A stretch of DNA of 64,000 nt from Salvator merianae. Lineage: Eukaryota > Chordata > Lepidosauria > Squamata > Teiidae. Shown here in pieces: positions 1 through 11,599 of this stretch. Where the stretch lies: assembly GCA_003586115.2 (NCBI GenBank), contig QVOM02000042.1:32045679-32109678 (forward strand). Direction: 5' to 3'. Both the position numbers and the translations under genes were made by a program. The stretch's first letter is position 1. Each line of letters begins with the position of its first letter. Below the pieces are notes generated by a model that did not search any database, was not told where the DNA came from, and saw nothing but the letters and a program-made list of their open reading frames with translations.

Positions 1-154
1 GCTGTCTGCCGTCCGTGCCAATCGTTTGGGGCACAGAAATTATTACCTCGCCTACGAGGCGGGCAGGCTTAGTCAGTGACGCGCGAAGCAATTGCCTTCA
101 GCTCAGCGCGTAATTTAGAAGACTGGCGGCAGCCGCAGGATGAAATAACTCCCT
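1..154. other. CpG-rich flank of the minisatellite
   Basis: GC- and CpG-rich sequence unlike the AT-rich bulk of the window. It contains a short inverted pair (cctcgcctacgaggcggg, near 46-63). I see no gene. It may be the interior of the hAT-like element whose right end is at 1160, cut off by the window edge. Confidence 0.4.
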
Positions 155-760
155 ACTTCCGAGTAGCAGCGAAATGACGCCTTGTCTTGCCCTCCCTTCT
201 TACTTCCGAGTAGCAGCGAAATGTTGCCTCGTCTTGCCCTCCCTTCTTACTTCCGAGTAGCAGCGAAATGACGCCTCGTCTTGCCCTCCCTTCTTACTTC
301 CGAGTAGCAGCGAAATGACGCCTCGTCTTGCCCTCCCTTCTTACTTCCGAGTAGCAGCGAAATGACGCCTCGTCTTGCCCTCCCTTCTTACTTCCGAGTA
401 GCAGCGAAATGACGCCTCGTCTTGCCCTCCCTTCTTACTTCCGAGTAGCAGCGAAATGACGCCTCGTCTTGCCCTCCCTTCTTACTTCCGAGTAGCAGCG
501 AAATGACGCCTCGTCTTGCCCTCCCTTCTTACTTCCGAGTAGCAGCGAAATGACGCCTCGTCTTGCCCTCCCTTCTTACTTCCGAGTAGCAGCGAAATGA
601 CGCCTCGTCTTGCCCTCCCTTCTTACTTCCGAGTAGCAGCGAAATGACGCCTCGTCTTGCCCTCCCTTCTTACTTCCGAGTAGCAGCGAAATGTTGCCTC
701 GTCTTGCCCTCCCTCCCTACTTCCGAGCAGCAGTGAAATGACACCACGTCTTGCCCTCTG
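155..760. repeat. 47-bp CpG-rich minisatellite, about 13 units
   Basis: Units begin (at 'acttccgagtagcagcgaaa') at 155, 202, 249 and then every 47 bases to 719, with no length change. Each unit carries about four CpG dinucleotides, far more than the surrounding DNA. Nine consecutive units (249-671) look identical. The units at 202 and 672 share the same variant (atgttgcc in place of atgacgcc), and the edge units are more diverged. The period is not a multiple of three and no ORF runs through it, so it is not coding. It may lie inside the hAT-like element that ends at 1160. Confidence 0.97.
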
Positions 761-899
761 TTTCAAAACGAAGAACTATATAACACCATCAAAGAAGTTT
801 TATTAACTCCAAGCCGTCTGAGTTTCTCATCCTCATGCGGTGCGATCGCTGCGAGGCAGGCGAAGAGTTAAAAAAATACCGTCTTTCCTAATGTGATGT

Positions 900-1160
900 A
901 TGACAATTTCCACCTCTAGAGGCAGAGACTGGAGGCTACGAAGCTACCGAGCTTCGTTGCTTCGCAGTTTTCACAGCGAAGAAAGACGAAAAATAGCCGT
1001 TCGCGGTGAGTAGCGAAGGTCACGAAAATTGACGAAAATCGCCGTGACTTTCGCTATTCGCTTTCGCGATAGGGAGGGCACTTCGCATTCGATGCGAATG
1101 CTGCGAAGCAACGAAATTCGTACGAAATTTCGTTGCTTCGAAATTTCGTGCACATCCCTA
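900..1160. mobile_element. hAT-like DNA element, right terminal region (left end not found)
   Basis: The sequence ends in cgtgcacatcccta. Its reverse complement, TAGGGATGTGCACG, matches the terminus of the intact element at 26720-27541. The last ~250 bp are packed with CGAA/TTCG and GCGAA motifs in both orientations, as expected of hAT subterminal transposase-binding repeats. The CpG-rich composition contrasts with the flank from 1161 on. The left end may lie before base 1, in which case the minisatellite would be internal. No transposase ORF is present. Confidence 0.65.
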
Positions 1161-1628
1161 CTCTGGGGCTGCACAGTGTTAAAATGGGACCTGGGAGAAT
1201 GGGAGCTTAATCCTGCTCATGAATTAGGATGTTCCAAAAGGCATGTATGGCAGGATGCTCACTGGTTGTGCATGGGTCCTTGTGAACCCATACCTTACCA
1301 TCACACTGTTTTAGTCACAAAGGCTGAGCAGACCCTCCATGCTCCCAGCTGTAGTCCAGCAATGTAAAAGTGACATGGAAATCCTGCCATGCTTCCTGTT
1401 CTTACTCCCCCTTATATCCAGTTAGTCCTAGTTCTGATCTCAAGAGAAATAGGGAGCAAACCTGCTATCTTGCTTGTGACAAGCCTTTGGACATTTGTAG
1501 ATGAAGGTGATATAACACCACTGGTTGCTTCGGATGATTATAGCTGTGTTAACCTTTAAGAAGGAAGGGCAGGATACAAAAAATGGTCAGTAAGATTGAT
1601 GGAGCAGTTGAGTCTAAAACTGTTTGTA
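1161..1628. other. No recognisable feature
   Basis: Moderately AT-rich DNA after the hAT-like terminus. I see no gene, repeat family or RNA. If the element has an 8-bp target duplication, one copy would be ctctgggg at 1161-1168. Confidence 0.5.
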
Positions 1629-1629
1629 A

Positions 1630-1686
<57 letters not shown>
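1629..1686. repeat. (AAT)n microsatellite
   Basis: Uninterrupted AAT trinucleotide run of about 19 units. The isoleucine-rich frame on the minus strand is an artefact of this repeat. Confidence 0.98.
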
Positions 1687-1687
<1 letters not shown>

Positions 1688-1764
1688 GGGCACACCAGAA
1701 TATAATTATTCAAGACTGAAAGTAATAAAAACAAGTTCCATCTTTGAGAATACTATAGTTTATA

Positions 1765-1794
1765 TGTGTGTGTGTGTGTGTGTGTATGTGTGTA
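1765..1794. repeat. (TG)n microsatellite
   Basis: TG dinucleotide run with one TA interruption near its right end. Confidence 0.97.
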
Positions 1795-1799
1795 TAAAA

Positions 1800-2956
1800 T
1801 GTCATTGTACCTGAATACTCTTACATTTAGGCTCTGTTCACACTCTGTTCAGTTTGAGTCCAGTTTCAGAATGAGAGAAGACATTAGCAAAATGACTCGT
1901 CATTTTGTTTCCACTTTATCTAACCTAAAGGTGGATTTTCTGAGTTAGATAATGCTGAAAGGAAACAGTCTGTCACTTTGCTGATGTCTTCTCCCACCCT
2001 GAATGTGAACGCAGGTTGGATTAAAACTTAAGTGTAAACAACGGCTGATAAAACTTAAGTTTTATTTAGATTGGGTTTGATGGGCAAACATTTTCTGAAA
2101 TAATTAAAAATTTAAGAACCTTACACAGTATCTTTCTAAAACATCTTTGCAGTTTAACATTCACATGCTTTGAAAGTCATTTTAGCATCCTTGTTTTTAT
2201 TCTGAGTGAGGAAAATAAATTGCAACATTGCACTTCTGAAGTCACAGATTACAAATTTGTTAGATCGCAATTCATAGGAACTTAGGCACTTTGTGCCTTA
2301 TTAAAGAACCACTCTTAAGGGAACATCCTGCAGCATCAACTGAAAATGAATGCTGAATTTACCGAACCCAGAACAGTAAACTACATCCTTGTTGCACAAC
2401 AGCCAATTTCTGATATTAAATCATCCTCACCAATTCTTGTAAAAGACACAGCAACCAAAAGTTGTCTTTAAATACTGACTAGAAGAGGGATGGTCATAAT
2501 AAAAAGGTATTCAAGATGTGGGTATATCTGTTTGTGTGTACATGTTTTTCAACTGTTCATATTATCCTGGTCTCCCCTCCCATTGCATGACCATGAGAAA
2601 TTGGAAGCAGTCATAATCCAGCAGGCAAGCTGTATTGGTACACATGTGCTGGCTGTTCTCTTTATTGTCTGGCTTTCATCATAAACTCACATTTCCTACC
2701 TGTCACCACAAGGGGTGTCCAGGACACATTGTGAATGTGAAGCTTCAGTAACCAAACTGTACAGGGTAGGCTAGCAGTTTAGGTCTGAGCGGTTCTGTGA
2801 AATTAGAGAAGAGAAGGCTTCTTGCAGCTGCTCTTCAGGGATTGCTTTTGTTAGAGGAGGAAAGAGCAGATCTTGGTGCGGTGTGCACACGCCTTTATGG
2901 AAAGATGCAGGATGCTTTTGACTGAGCTGTTTGGCTACTGAGAAGCACTGAAAGAC
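1800..2956. other. AT-rich DNA upstream of the candidate exon
   Basis: No repeat family or coding frame is recognised. If the exon at 3113 is real, this stretch would hold the promoter and possibly upstream 5' UTR. I cannot point to a convincing TATA box or CpG island. Confidence 0.4.
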
Positions 2957-3030
2957 AGGGAGGGAGGGAGAGAGAGAGAAAGAGAGAGAGAAGGAGAGAA
3001 GGAGAGAAGGAGAGAAGGAGAGAAGAGAGG
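2957..3030. repeat. Purine (GA/GGAGAA)n tract
   Basis: Imperfect GGGA, GA and GGAGAA units on the plus strand, ending about 80 bases before the candidate start codon at 3113. If that exon is real the tract would lie in its 5' UTR or core promoter. The serine/leucine-rich frame on the minus strand is an artefact of this tract. Confidence 0.95.
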
Positions 3031-3112
3031 AAACAGGAACAGAGCAGAAGTAAAGAGCAGCTGTGCCTGTTTCTGACACTCCAGCACTTTGGGGTGCCTC
3101 ATCAATGAGAAC

Positions 3113-3197
3113 ATGGATTTTCCCCTTGAAATATTGTTCAAGCTGCTGTTTTTGATCCATCTGTATCACTGGGATATATCTGTAGCAGGGAACAAAT
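3113..3197 (+). CDS. Putative first coding exon: signal peptide of an unidentified secreted or membrane protein
   Basis: The start codon is in strong context (agaacATGG: A at -3, G at +4) and is preceded by an in-frame TGA at 3074-3076. Translation gives 28 codons: a short N-terminus (MDFPLEILFK), a hydrophobic core (LLFLIHLYHW) and a plausible signal peptidase site near SVAG. The frame then meets a perfect donor, AAAT|GTAAGT, leaving one base over (phase 1), which is the common phase after signal-peptide exons of extracellular proteins. I do not recognise the gene. An upstream ATG at 3104 opens a 16-codon frame ending inside the exon and could act as an uORF. No downstream exon was found, so the rest of the window may be intron 1. 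A chance hydrophobic frame beside a donor-like site is the alternative. Confidence 0.5.
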
Positions 3198-3202
3198 GTA
3201 AG

Positions 3203-6200
3203 TATCACAAATGGGTATTGAACTGGGACCAGATTGTTTTGAAAACTTACAGCTTATTGTAATGAGATTTTCTGCTCGGAAATGTAGTTCTTTTAAAGAA
3301 AAAAATGATATTAAGAAACCAGTGCTGTTGAAGGGGGAAAGAAATTCTTAATTGCAGCTAAACAGTTTTCAGGGCTAAAAAATGCCATTTCCTTTGTTTA
3401 TCATTTACTGCTTTAACTACATTGTGATCACAGCATGGTTGACTAAGCTTGGCTCCAAAACGATTGGAAATGCACATGTTATCAATTATCTGTTTGTTCT
3501 GTTATTTCCTTCTCCTGCTTTTTAATGCTTTCTTTAAAAAACAAAAACAGTAGAATATTTTGAAAGGAATAAAGCCTTTCATGAAGGTTTCTGACACACT
3601 GGTACTCTCTGATGCATCAGCTTGAGTCTTAGCAATGTACATTTTTTCAGGCAGGTATCTGCCTGCCTGTCTTGAATTAAGAGAAACTCTCGGGTACTGT
3701 ACTGTAGAGGACAAGAAGCAGCAAATGAAACCGAGAAGCAAATGAATGCAGATGAGTTTTTATGACACGTTCATGATTACACAAAGAGTAGTAATTAGAT
3801 GGAACCAGGCAGTTGCACCATGTGAAGTTTCAATTTTTAGTCTTTTTTTTTTTTTTTTTAATATATTAGAAGGCAGTCTAGGCTTGTAAGGAAAAGCACA
3901 GTGCCATGGTTGAACTTAAAGGAGTGACAGCTCAAACCTGAATGTGTTACCACGGATTTAAGCTCCAATGTGTTGTGGCTCATAACCCTAATAAATATAC
4001 TTAGAATTGCAAGGTCAGCACCCCAGGAACTGAGCATTTATTAAGAACTTGAGGTCAGTATGTTCCAAGGTTGAATCAGATCTAGCTTCCTTTGGTATAC
4101 AGAAAGCATGTTATAGAGAAATGTTTAGCTATCTTTATTTCTGCATTCTAGTTAATTAATCTCAGGACTTAAATGATTCTCTAAGTCTTTTAAGTTATTC
4201 CTTGCTCTTTCATTGAAGACTTCACCTGTGTAGTGCATGAGTCAGTGTAGAAATTAGTGACTACAGTTGGAAGGACTGCATGCGAAGTCTGGAAGAAATT
4301 TATGAATTACATTATAGCACTATTTGAAGGGACAGCTCCTTGAGAATATCCAAGCAATACAGGGAAATTGAAAGTTAACACTGTCACCAAGTGATTTGAT
4401 CTTTAAAGGCTTAGGATTAAGATACAACTTGCAGGTTTGGGTAGCATATTCATCTCTTTTTTGTTATTCAGTCATGATATTTCCTTTGATATTCAAGTGC
4501 ACAAAATATTCCTGAACACAGTAACAAGTTTTCTCTGCCCCAATGATGTCATTTATTCTTAACAACAACAACAACAAAAAATCTTCTGTTCTATCTGTGC
4601 TCCATGACTCCATTCATTATCAAAAGGTTGTCCTAATGGAGTCCCAATGTTAGAACATTTCATACAGTGCATAGAATTAAATCAGATGCTTGAAGGAAGA
4701 CACAAAAATCTTAAGCAGAATAGAACTCAAAGAACTATAATGAAGCAGAAAAGCACTAGAGGTCACTCTTACAATTTAGGAAGCAATGCTCAGAGAAAAC
4801 ATAGCAAGTGTCCTTTGATCACAAAATTATGACATATAAATACATAAGGTATGCATTCTGATTGCTATCTTTATTTTCTGAAACTTTGAGACAGCAAAAT
4901 ATAGAGTTGCAGGAATCTAGGGTTAGGGTACTCTTTTCATGTGCCTGCCAATTCAGTGTGGAGTATTAATTCTGTTGTAACCTGATAGTGCAACTATTCT
5001 TCAGACATGGAATATGGTTAATGTAAAAACCAAACTACTTTTTATACTTCCTGGAGTGAAAGGATAGCATAGAATTATTTGCCTTGTGGATATTTATTAC
5101 ATTCAAGAATGTATCCTACCCTGTTCAGAACCCAAGTATATGTAGTGGTGCATTAGTCACAAACATCAGTCTTCTCTATTAATAAAAGTCTTTCCACTTT
5201 TCTTTTTTTGCTTAAAAATACTTGGTATATAAGTTATATTATGCTTTGACCATCCTGTTCTACCATTCTCTGTAAACAGGTATTCCACTGACCTTTCAGT
5301 GGAATTTCATCAAGACGTATAAATATCTATTTCTAATTTTCAGTTAATGCATTGATATTTCCATATAGCTTCAGTTGTTAGCTGCCTTTTGAACTAAACT
5401 GTAGAGTGAATCAATAAAAAGTAAGTTACCACAAAAAATAAAATCTCGAGTAGTTTCATTTTTGCCCTCATTAGATCATGCTGTTCAGTGAGGTTTATTC
5501 CCAAGTAAGTATTCCAAGGATTACACAAATGAAGATCACACGTGATCAATGAAAACAAAGCGCAAAAGTTTTCAAGTTCCATTACTTCTCTAGGGTTTCC
5601 TATAGATATTTATATATCCTAGCTTTACATAGGATAACATGTGCGGAAATATTATTTCTGTTTGTTGATAATGAAGGCTGAGTTGAACATAATTGTATGA
5701 ATGGATTTTTTGTAATGCAAGATGATATTTTACTGGGTTTAAGCACAGACTATTTCTATGCCTAAGTCCTTGTTCTGAAGTTTTCTAGAATGGAGTCTGA
5801 GTCAGAGATAACTCATCACTGAATGTGCTTAGTTAAATGTGGTTATTTAAAATACCAGTAACTGACAAGTCTTATCAAGTAGACCCATATATTAAATTTT
5901 GAAGGTCGCATATTCCATAATCCATCACTTCTTGTGAATTTAAACTTACCTACTGAGGAAACGTGGGGAAGGCTTGTCCTCTGTGTTACTAAGTAAGAGC
6001 TTTGAAAGACTCATTAACTCATATATATGTAAGTTCCTGATTTTTAATTTCTAGCTTTGCTTTTGAATTTAATACACATGTTAGTTGGGGTTTTTATATT
6101 TTATTTTTATTTGAAGATGGTTTCATAACATCTTTTCAGCTAAGTTGTCCTTACAGGTCCTATCCCATAGTGTACGCATGTGTCATGAATTGCTGATATG

Positions 6201-7034
6201 TCTGACACAGTCATTGAAATGTCTCTGAAATGAAATTTGGATGAAACATAATTAAAAATCCTAGACATTTCAAGTCAGCTGTGACAAGAATAATTAAGAC
6301 TAATTTCATTGATGTGTGGAAACAGAATGGCCACTACAAAAACGACTCATTAATCACATGTACTTTCAAATCCTCCACTCTCTGCCCCCCTTATTATTTT
6401 TAGAAAGGTGTTGACTGGATCTTATAAGTATGCAACACTATCTAAATCTCTAATATATTTCTGATGAAGTAGGATGTTTCAGCCAACACAAGAGATAAGC
6501 TAGGTAGCATTTTCAACTGACTTATAAAATGAGCTTTCATGGAATAGGGTTGATGGAATAGGCTCGAGGAAAATAAAGCCTGCATCAATGAATTTGTCAG
6601 AATTTAAGTGCCAGAAGATATATTATTTTTTTAATAGTATAATGTAGATTGCTCTAGATTATCTTGCTAGGGACAGTGCAACATGTCTACTCAGACAAGC
6701 ATCCTATTGAGCTTAACAAGAATTATGTTCATTCAGGTACAAGTGTAAGATTGAAGCATTAATGGATCATATAGTCTGTAATATTTTTCTTCAGATAATT
6801 TTGTCCAGTTGATAGCCCTTTGCTGATAGACAGTTCTTTGATCTTGCAAAATCTTCCATCAGAGGCTAATGCCTAACATTTTTTTTTCCCTGCTCAGTTT
6901 CCATGACACCTGTTAAGAAGTGTAAAGTTATTTGCAGTATCCCAGAGCAGAATTAATGGAAGCAAAGGACTCTGCTGGGGACATCACATTGCCATATATC
7001 AGATCAAAATCCATTCTACTGACCAGAGGCTTGT
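3203..7034. other. AT-rich unique-looking DNA, possible start of intron 1
   Basis: No gene or recognisable transposon in ~3.8 kb. Small features are a poly-T run at 3843-3859, a short (AAC)n at 4562-4577 and isolated AT-rich runs. All frames are short and without domain content. Confidence 0.5.
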
Positions 7035-7117
7035 GGAAGGAAGGAAGGAAGGAAGGAAGGAAGGAAGGAAGGAAGGGAGGGAGGGAGGGGGGAGGGGGGG
7101 GGAGAGGAGGGGAGGGG
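7035..7117. repeat. (GGAA)n passing into a G-rich tract with G-quadruplex potential
   Basis: About ten GGAA units are followed by GGGA units and long G runs on the plus strand. The part from about 7074 has more than four closely spaced runs of three or more G, which satisfies the usual intramolecular G-quadruplex pattern. Confidence 0.95.
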
Positions 7118-9854
7118 TCTTCCTATCAATGTATTAATACTAAGGACACAGTTCACTGTTTAATGGGGTTTCTGATATCAGAAAGAATGTAATTAAATCA
7201 TCTCCAAAGAGCTTATTTTCTAGAAGGCATTAAAAGGCAACCTAACCTACTGAAAGTTTTCTAATGGTCAAGTAAAAATTTAACATTTTAAATAGGTTAA
7301 GACAAACTAAATTATCACACTTTATGTGTGATTAAGGCAAGTATTATCATTACATTATTAATAATAGATAGTACTCTTGCAAAGCACAATAAGAAAAAAG
7401 ATGGGAAGGTGTTTTTTTTTTAATGAGAAGTTCACAATCATAGCTTGTATTGCACAGAAGATAACAAAGGGAAACAGAAAGTAGAAACTAATAGGAAAAG
7501 ATGACTAATGGGGAAGTCAAAAAATTGGCATGGGTTAATTAAGTTTTATGAACTTTGCTTCTTTAAAAAGAATAGGATGAGCCTATGTCAAATTTGTCAT
7601 AGAAAAACAGTGGTTTATTTTGGTAAAGGCTTTCAAGAGAAAGAAGTGATAGTTCAAAGAGAGGAAAGAAAGGGAAGGATGAGAGAACAACATGAGATAA
7701 TGACTTGTTAAAACAGTGATAGATTATTTGAGGAACATGATGTCTGGTTGAGAATAAGCTTGTGAAAGGAGTGAACTGTCTTACATAGGGATTTAGTGGA
7801 GGAACTACGGAAAGTGAATGCACCAATTAACAATAAATAACATAAAGTTATCTAAAAGCAACATTGGTTGAGTGACAATGAAGGGAAACAAACTGATCTT
7901 TGTGTACAATTTTCCATACTACAATGCAGTGCAGAGGATTATTCTTCTGTTTAAACTTCTTATTCTCTCACAAATCTGCATATATTTTTTCATAAATAGA
8001 TGTCCTTGCATCATGTCATTTGTCACAAATAATGGTGAACAAAAAGCTAAAGAAGTAAAAGTTTAATACCTGTTACCAGGGTGTAAGTGTGGAACTTTCA
8101 TTATATCATTTAATCTGCATACTAGCAGCATTTGCTAAATGTGGAAGACAGTTAGTGACTCTTTAATTTGTACATGAACATTATAGTAGTGCTACCACTG
8201 CAGAACTGATGATTCCAGTTTAATTGTACTTATGAATATTTTTCTTCATACATAATGACTGTGAGAGAGGCATTAAAAATCTTTTGGATAGACACACTAA
8301 TCATGCTGTAGATTTAGCTTTGTTTATAAACTATACTACTTTTATGATATGTATTTTGATTATAGTCAAAATAAACTTCAATTAGCAATGAATAAGCTTG
8401 GTATTTTCCTCTGACAGCTATGAAAATATTTTTCAGACACAGAATCAAATATTATGCCTATCTGATTTTCAATTTCCCCCCTGTACTATATAACAGAAAA
8501 TGCATTGGCTTTTAACACTTCTTTCAACACCAGAATACAATTTACACCTTTTGTCCTTTGGGATATAGACAGTATCCACCATTTGGAAATGATTAAACAT
8601 GTACATTAGAGACATGTACAGTTGTTCAGTAAGCTAGCAGAGCAACTTTGCGCCCACTCACAAAACAACACACGGACCTGGTAATGTAGGGATTCCAAGT
8701 GCTTTTCCCTATCTATTACCCTCTTCATAAAACCAAGCATTAGTAACCATTAAGCATGCAACAACAACTAATTTCAGTTTTCCCCCATCATGGTTCCAAT
8801 AATATGTTGGGAAAGGCAGGACATGATCCTTGACTTCACACACCCTTTCCCACATCTCCCTTTGAATTAGAGACTGAACAGTTGTATTTAAATCCCCTTT
8901 CAACCTATGTAGACTCCATACATTATTTAAAATCCTCATCTTTCAGGACTCCAAATAAGGATAGAAGAAAGAAGACATTTATTTTAAATAGACTCCTTTC
9001 AGATGACAGTAAAACCCTGGGATCCTCCCAGCATTACATTGAGATTGCCAGATATCCCTGTAGCCTTCCCAATGTGATGCCAGATGAAACGTACAGAAGA
9101 TATATAGCATTGCTATCAAGGGAAATCTACCAGTAATGCCAGGTTTCCCATAATAGTCCCAATTACCTACACATTTGGCAAGATGCATGCAATATCACCT
9201 TGGTGGGAACTTCTGGGGGCTGTTGAAATGCATGAAAAAGAAAAAGGGAGTAGGCATGCGATGAATTCCTGGAAGTCCTTCACAAAGTGATATTATAAGC
9301 ACTTGCCAGATAGCACGAAAGCAAATCTATGCTGCGTTTTGTAGGGTACAGACAGATTCATTTAAAATAAGCCCCCCCCTTATTTTAAGGGGAATTGGAG
9401 TCAGGAACACCATACATTTTATCCCTGCATGTGCCTTGCTGCATCCTGAAGCCTGAGAATAGGTGTCTCTTCCTCATATGGAAGATAATAACACCAAGAA
9501 CAACTCTTTCTTTCAGATGCTTTGGAAGGACATACACTGTTTGAATGCCTGGGGTCTTTTTGACAGCTACAGAAAGAGCATGTTTTCTAAAAGAGTCATA
9601 CCCATAGTATATATCTGGTGGGCCAATGAAAGGGGCAATTTCTTGTTCTTGTTTATATCCTACATTGACCCTTGTCACCTGAAGACAAAATATGACTTCA
9701 TGAAATTTGCATTTCCTGAACCAAACGGAAAAGCAAATGTTTAACAATCTTAGAAATGTGAATTTACAAAATTAGTACTTCCTGAACCAAACTAAAAGGC
9801 AAGAATCTTCAGAAATGCATTACTAAAAGGAAAAAATTAGTGGGTTGACATTGT
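7118..9854. other. No recognisable feature
   Basis: AT-rich DNA without supported genes or transposons. Frames of 60-120 codons occur on both strands but show no domain, and overlapping frames on opposite strands at 8709-9188 and 9385-9747 look like chance. Confidence 0.45.
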
Positions 9855-9858
9855 AAAA

Positions 9859-9910
<52 letters not shown>

Positions 9911-9912
9911 AA
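9855..9912. repeat. (GAAA)n microsatellite
   Basis: Near-perfect GAAA tetranucleotide run of about 13 units. Confidence 0.98.
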
Positions 9913-10549
9913 CATTCACCTAGAATCAAATACTCCAGAACTCATTTAAATGGATGAAGGAATTATGTTTGATGGACAGTTTTAAGAATATAGAAGCAAT
10001 TCAGGAAAATAAATATATAATTAAACAAGTTTTAATAGCCACACGAGCTGTAATGGTAAGCAGTCTGAAATAATTTAATTGGAACTTACTGAAATGAGAA
10101 TACTATGTACTAGATCAATTTGAATTTGATGTACTAAATGAAAGACATTTAAGATATTTAGGATTTAAAAATAAATTTGTTTACATGTAAAAACGGGACA
10201 AATAATATGGATGAGGATATGGAAAATAATAATGAGCTGTTGTCAAGGATTAAAAAGTGATGTAACTAGATTAATAAGTAAAGAATTATGTAAAGCTATC
10301 TTGAGTGGGTTTTGGAGGGAAGGAATAAACTGTAGTAAGTATTGTAATAAGTACAATGAATTAAAATTGTACATGTTTTTTAAATATATATGAAAACAAT
10401 CCTCAGAAATTCACATGTTCTGAACTTTATAATACAGTTTTCTAACAAAGTCTTACAGAAGGCATATATTAAGTAAGATGCACATAAAATATGCTTATTG
10501 GTGAAAATAATACATATGATGTTCATATTAGCAAACCAATATTAAAATG
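9913..10549. other. Very AT-rich DNA, no recognisable feature
   Basis: Short frames only. No repeat family recognised. Confidence 0.45.
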
Positions 10550-10571
10550 CATATATTAGGATTTTTTTAAA
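10550..10571. repeat. Target site duplication of the L1 insertion (one copy)
   Basis: Direct repeat beginning catatattagg and ending in T and A runs, matched by the copy at 11104-11125. The T/A junction resembles the L1 endonuclease TTTT/AA preference. Confidence 0.9.
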
Positions 10572-11103
10572 CATATTTTATTGTTCTTGTACTTCAAATA
10601 TATAAAATTACAGTTTACATTACATTCTTGAGTCACTATTATTATCAAATTCATCCTTCATTAACAGTTTCTTCTAAACTTCATGTTCTTCAACATCCTG
10701 TACTCCTTCCTTCTTTTTTTCACTGAAACTCTTCTTTCTTCTTTTCTTTCTTTTTTTTTTAACTCTTCAAATCCAGCAATCGCAAGTCCATTAACCATCT
10801 CTTGCAGAAAGTCAGTAAAGGGTTTCTAGTTCCTGTAACACCTATCAACTGTCTTAATTCTCAAAAGATTTGTTAATTTGTCCATCTCGCCCAACTCCAT
10901 CATTTTAACTAACCAATCACCCACCGTTGGTAATATCTCTCCTTTCCACTTCTGAGCATATACAATTCTGGCAGCAGTTACCATATTTTGCAGTAACACA
11001 TTGACACCTTCAACATTATTTTCCACTATCCCCAATAGGAATAATCCTGGTCTAAAAGGAATGTTTGTCTTTAAAATTTTCTGCATAGCTATGTGAATTT
11101 GAA
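10572..11103 (-). mobile_element. 5'-truncated LINE-1 insertion (end of ORF2 and 3' UTR) with target site duplication
   Basis: The minus-strand frame within 10826-11230 contains the C-terminal signature of reptile L1 ORF2, including AARIVYAQKWKGEILPT and MELGEMDKLTNL. L1 ORF2 encodes endonuclease and reverse transcriptase; only its last part is left here. On the minus strand the element ends in CAATAAAATATG followed by A residues. A 22-bp direct repeat (starting catatattagg) flanks it at 10550-10571 and 11104-11125, which gives the exact insertion boundaries. The frame is broken after the C-terminal block, so this is a dead copy. Confidence 0.88.
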
Positions 11104-11125
11104 CATATATTAGGATTTTTTTAAA
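11104..11125. repeat. Target site duplication of the L1 insertion (other copy)
   Basis: Second copy of the 22-bp direct repeat at 10550-10571. It lies on the 5'-truncated side of the minus-strand L1. Confidence 0.9.
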
Positions 11126-11365
11126 AAAACTTTCTTTAAAAAAAATCCTAAACTGATATAGAAAAAGACAATCAAAACATGTGGTTTGTAACCTGAACAA
11201 GTTGTGAGAATCAAAATTTAATAGATTCATTCAACCATAGTTGGATGTCTTCTTGTCTCATTTCCTGGAAAGGCTTGTAAAAGTCCTATGAATAGGTATG
11301 AAGGTCACACTATGGTTTAAATACCGCTTGTGATTCTTCATATTATATCACATGTGGACATATTT

Positions 11366-11515
11366 GGTGGCTATAATGTCAGGCTAGGACATAGGACAAT
11401 CTGGGTTCAAATTCCCACTCAGACATAAAATTTCACTAGATAACCTTCAGCCACTTACTACTTCGCAGCCTGACATAACCTACAGGGTTGTTGTGAAGAT
11501 AATATGGAAAAAGAA
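11366..11515 (+). mobile_element. tRNA-derived SINE, reptile CORE/MIR-like type
   Basis: It has a degraded polymerase III promoter: an A-box-like tggctataatg near the start and a B box, ggttcaaattc, at 11404-11414. The body (ttcagccacttactac) and the 3' module cctacagggttgttgtga are typical of abundant squamate SINEs. Substitutions are spread along its length, so it is old. Confidence 0.75.
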
Positions 11516-11599
11516 TAATCCATCCTTCCTTAAGCCTCTTGGGTGGGGGAAGTCATGGAATGAATAAACAACTTGAAGAATTATCAGAAGTAGACTATG

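Noticed and set aside
155..760. Regular 47-bp array considered as a CRISPR array
   Set aside because: There are no unique spacers; the whole 47-bp unit repeats. The surroundings are vertebrate nuclear DNA with no cas genes.
2771..3208. 145-codon minus-strand ORF across the GA tract
   Set aside because: Its Ser/Leu-rich part is the reverse of the purine repeat. The plus strand of the same place gives a better-supported exon.
4918..4930. Telomere-like ctagggttaggg
   Set aside because: Only about two units, consistent with chance rather than an interstitial telomeric array.
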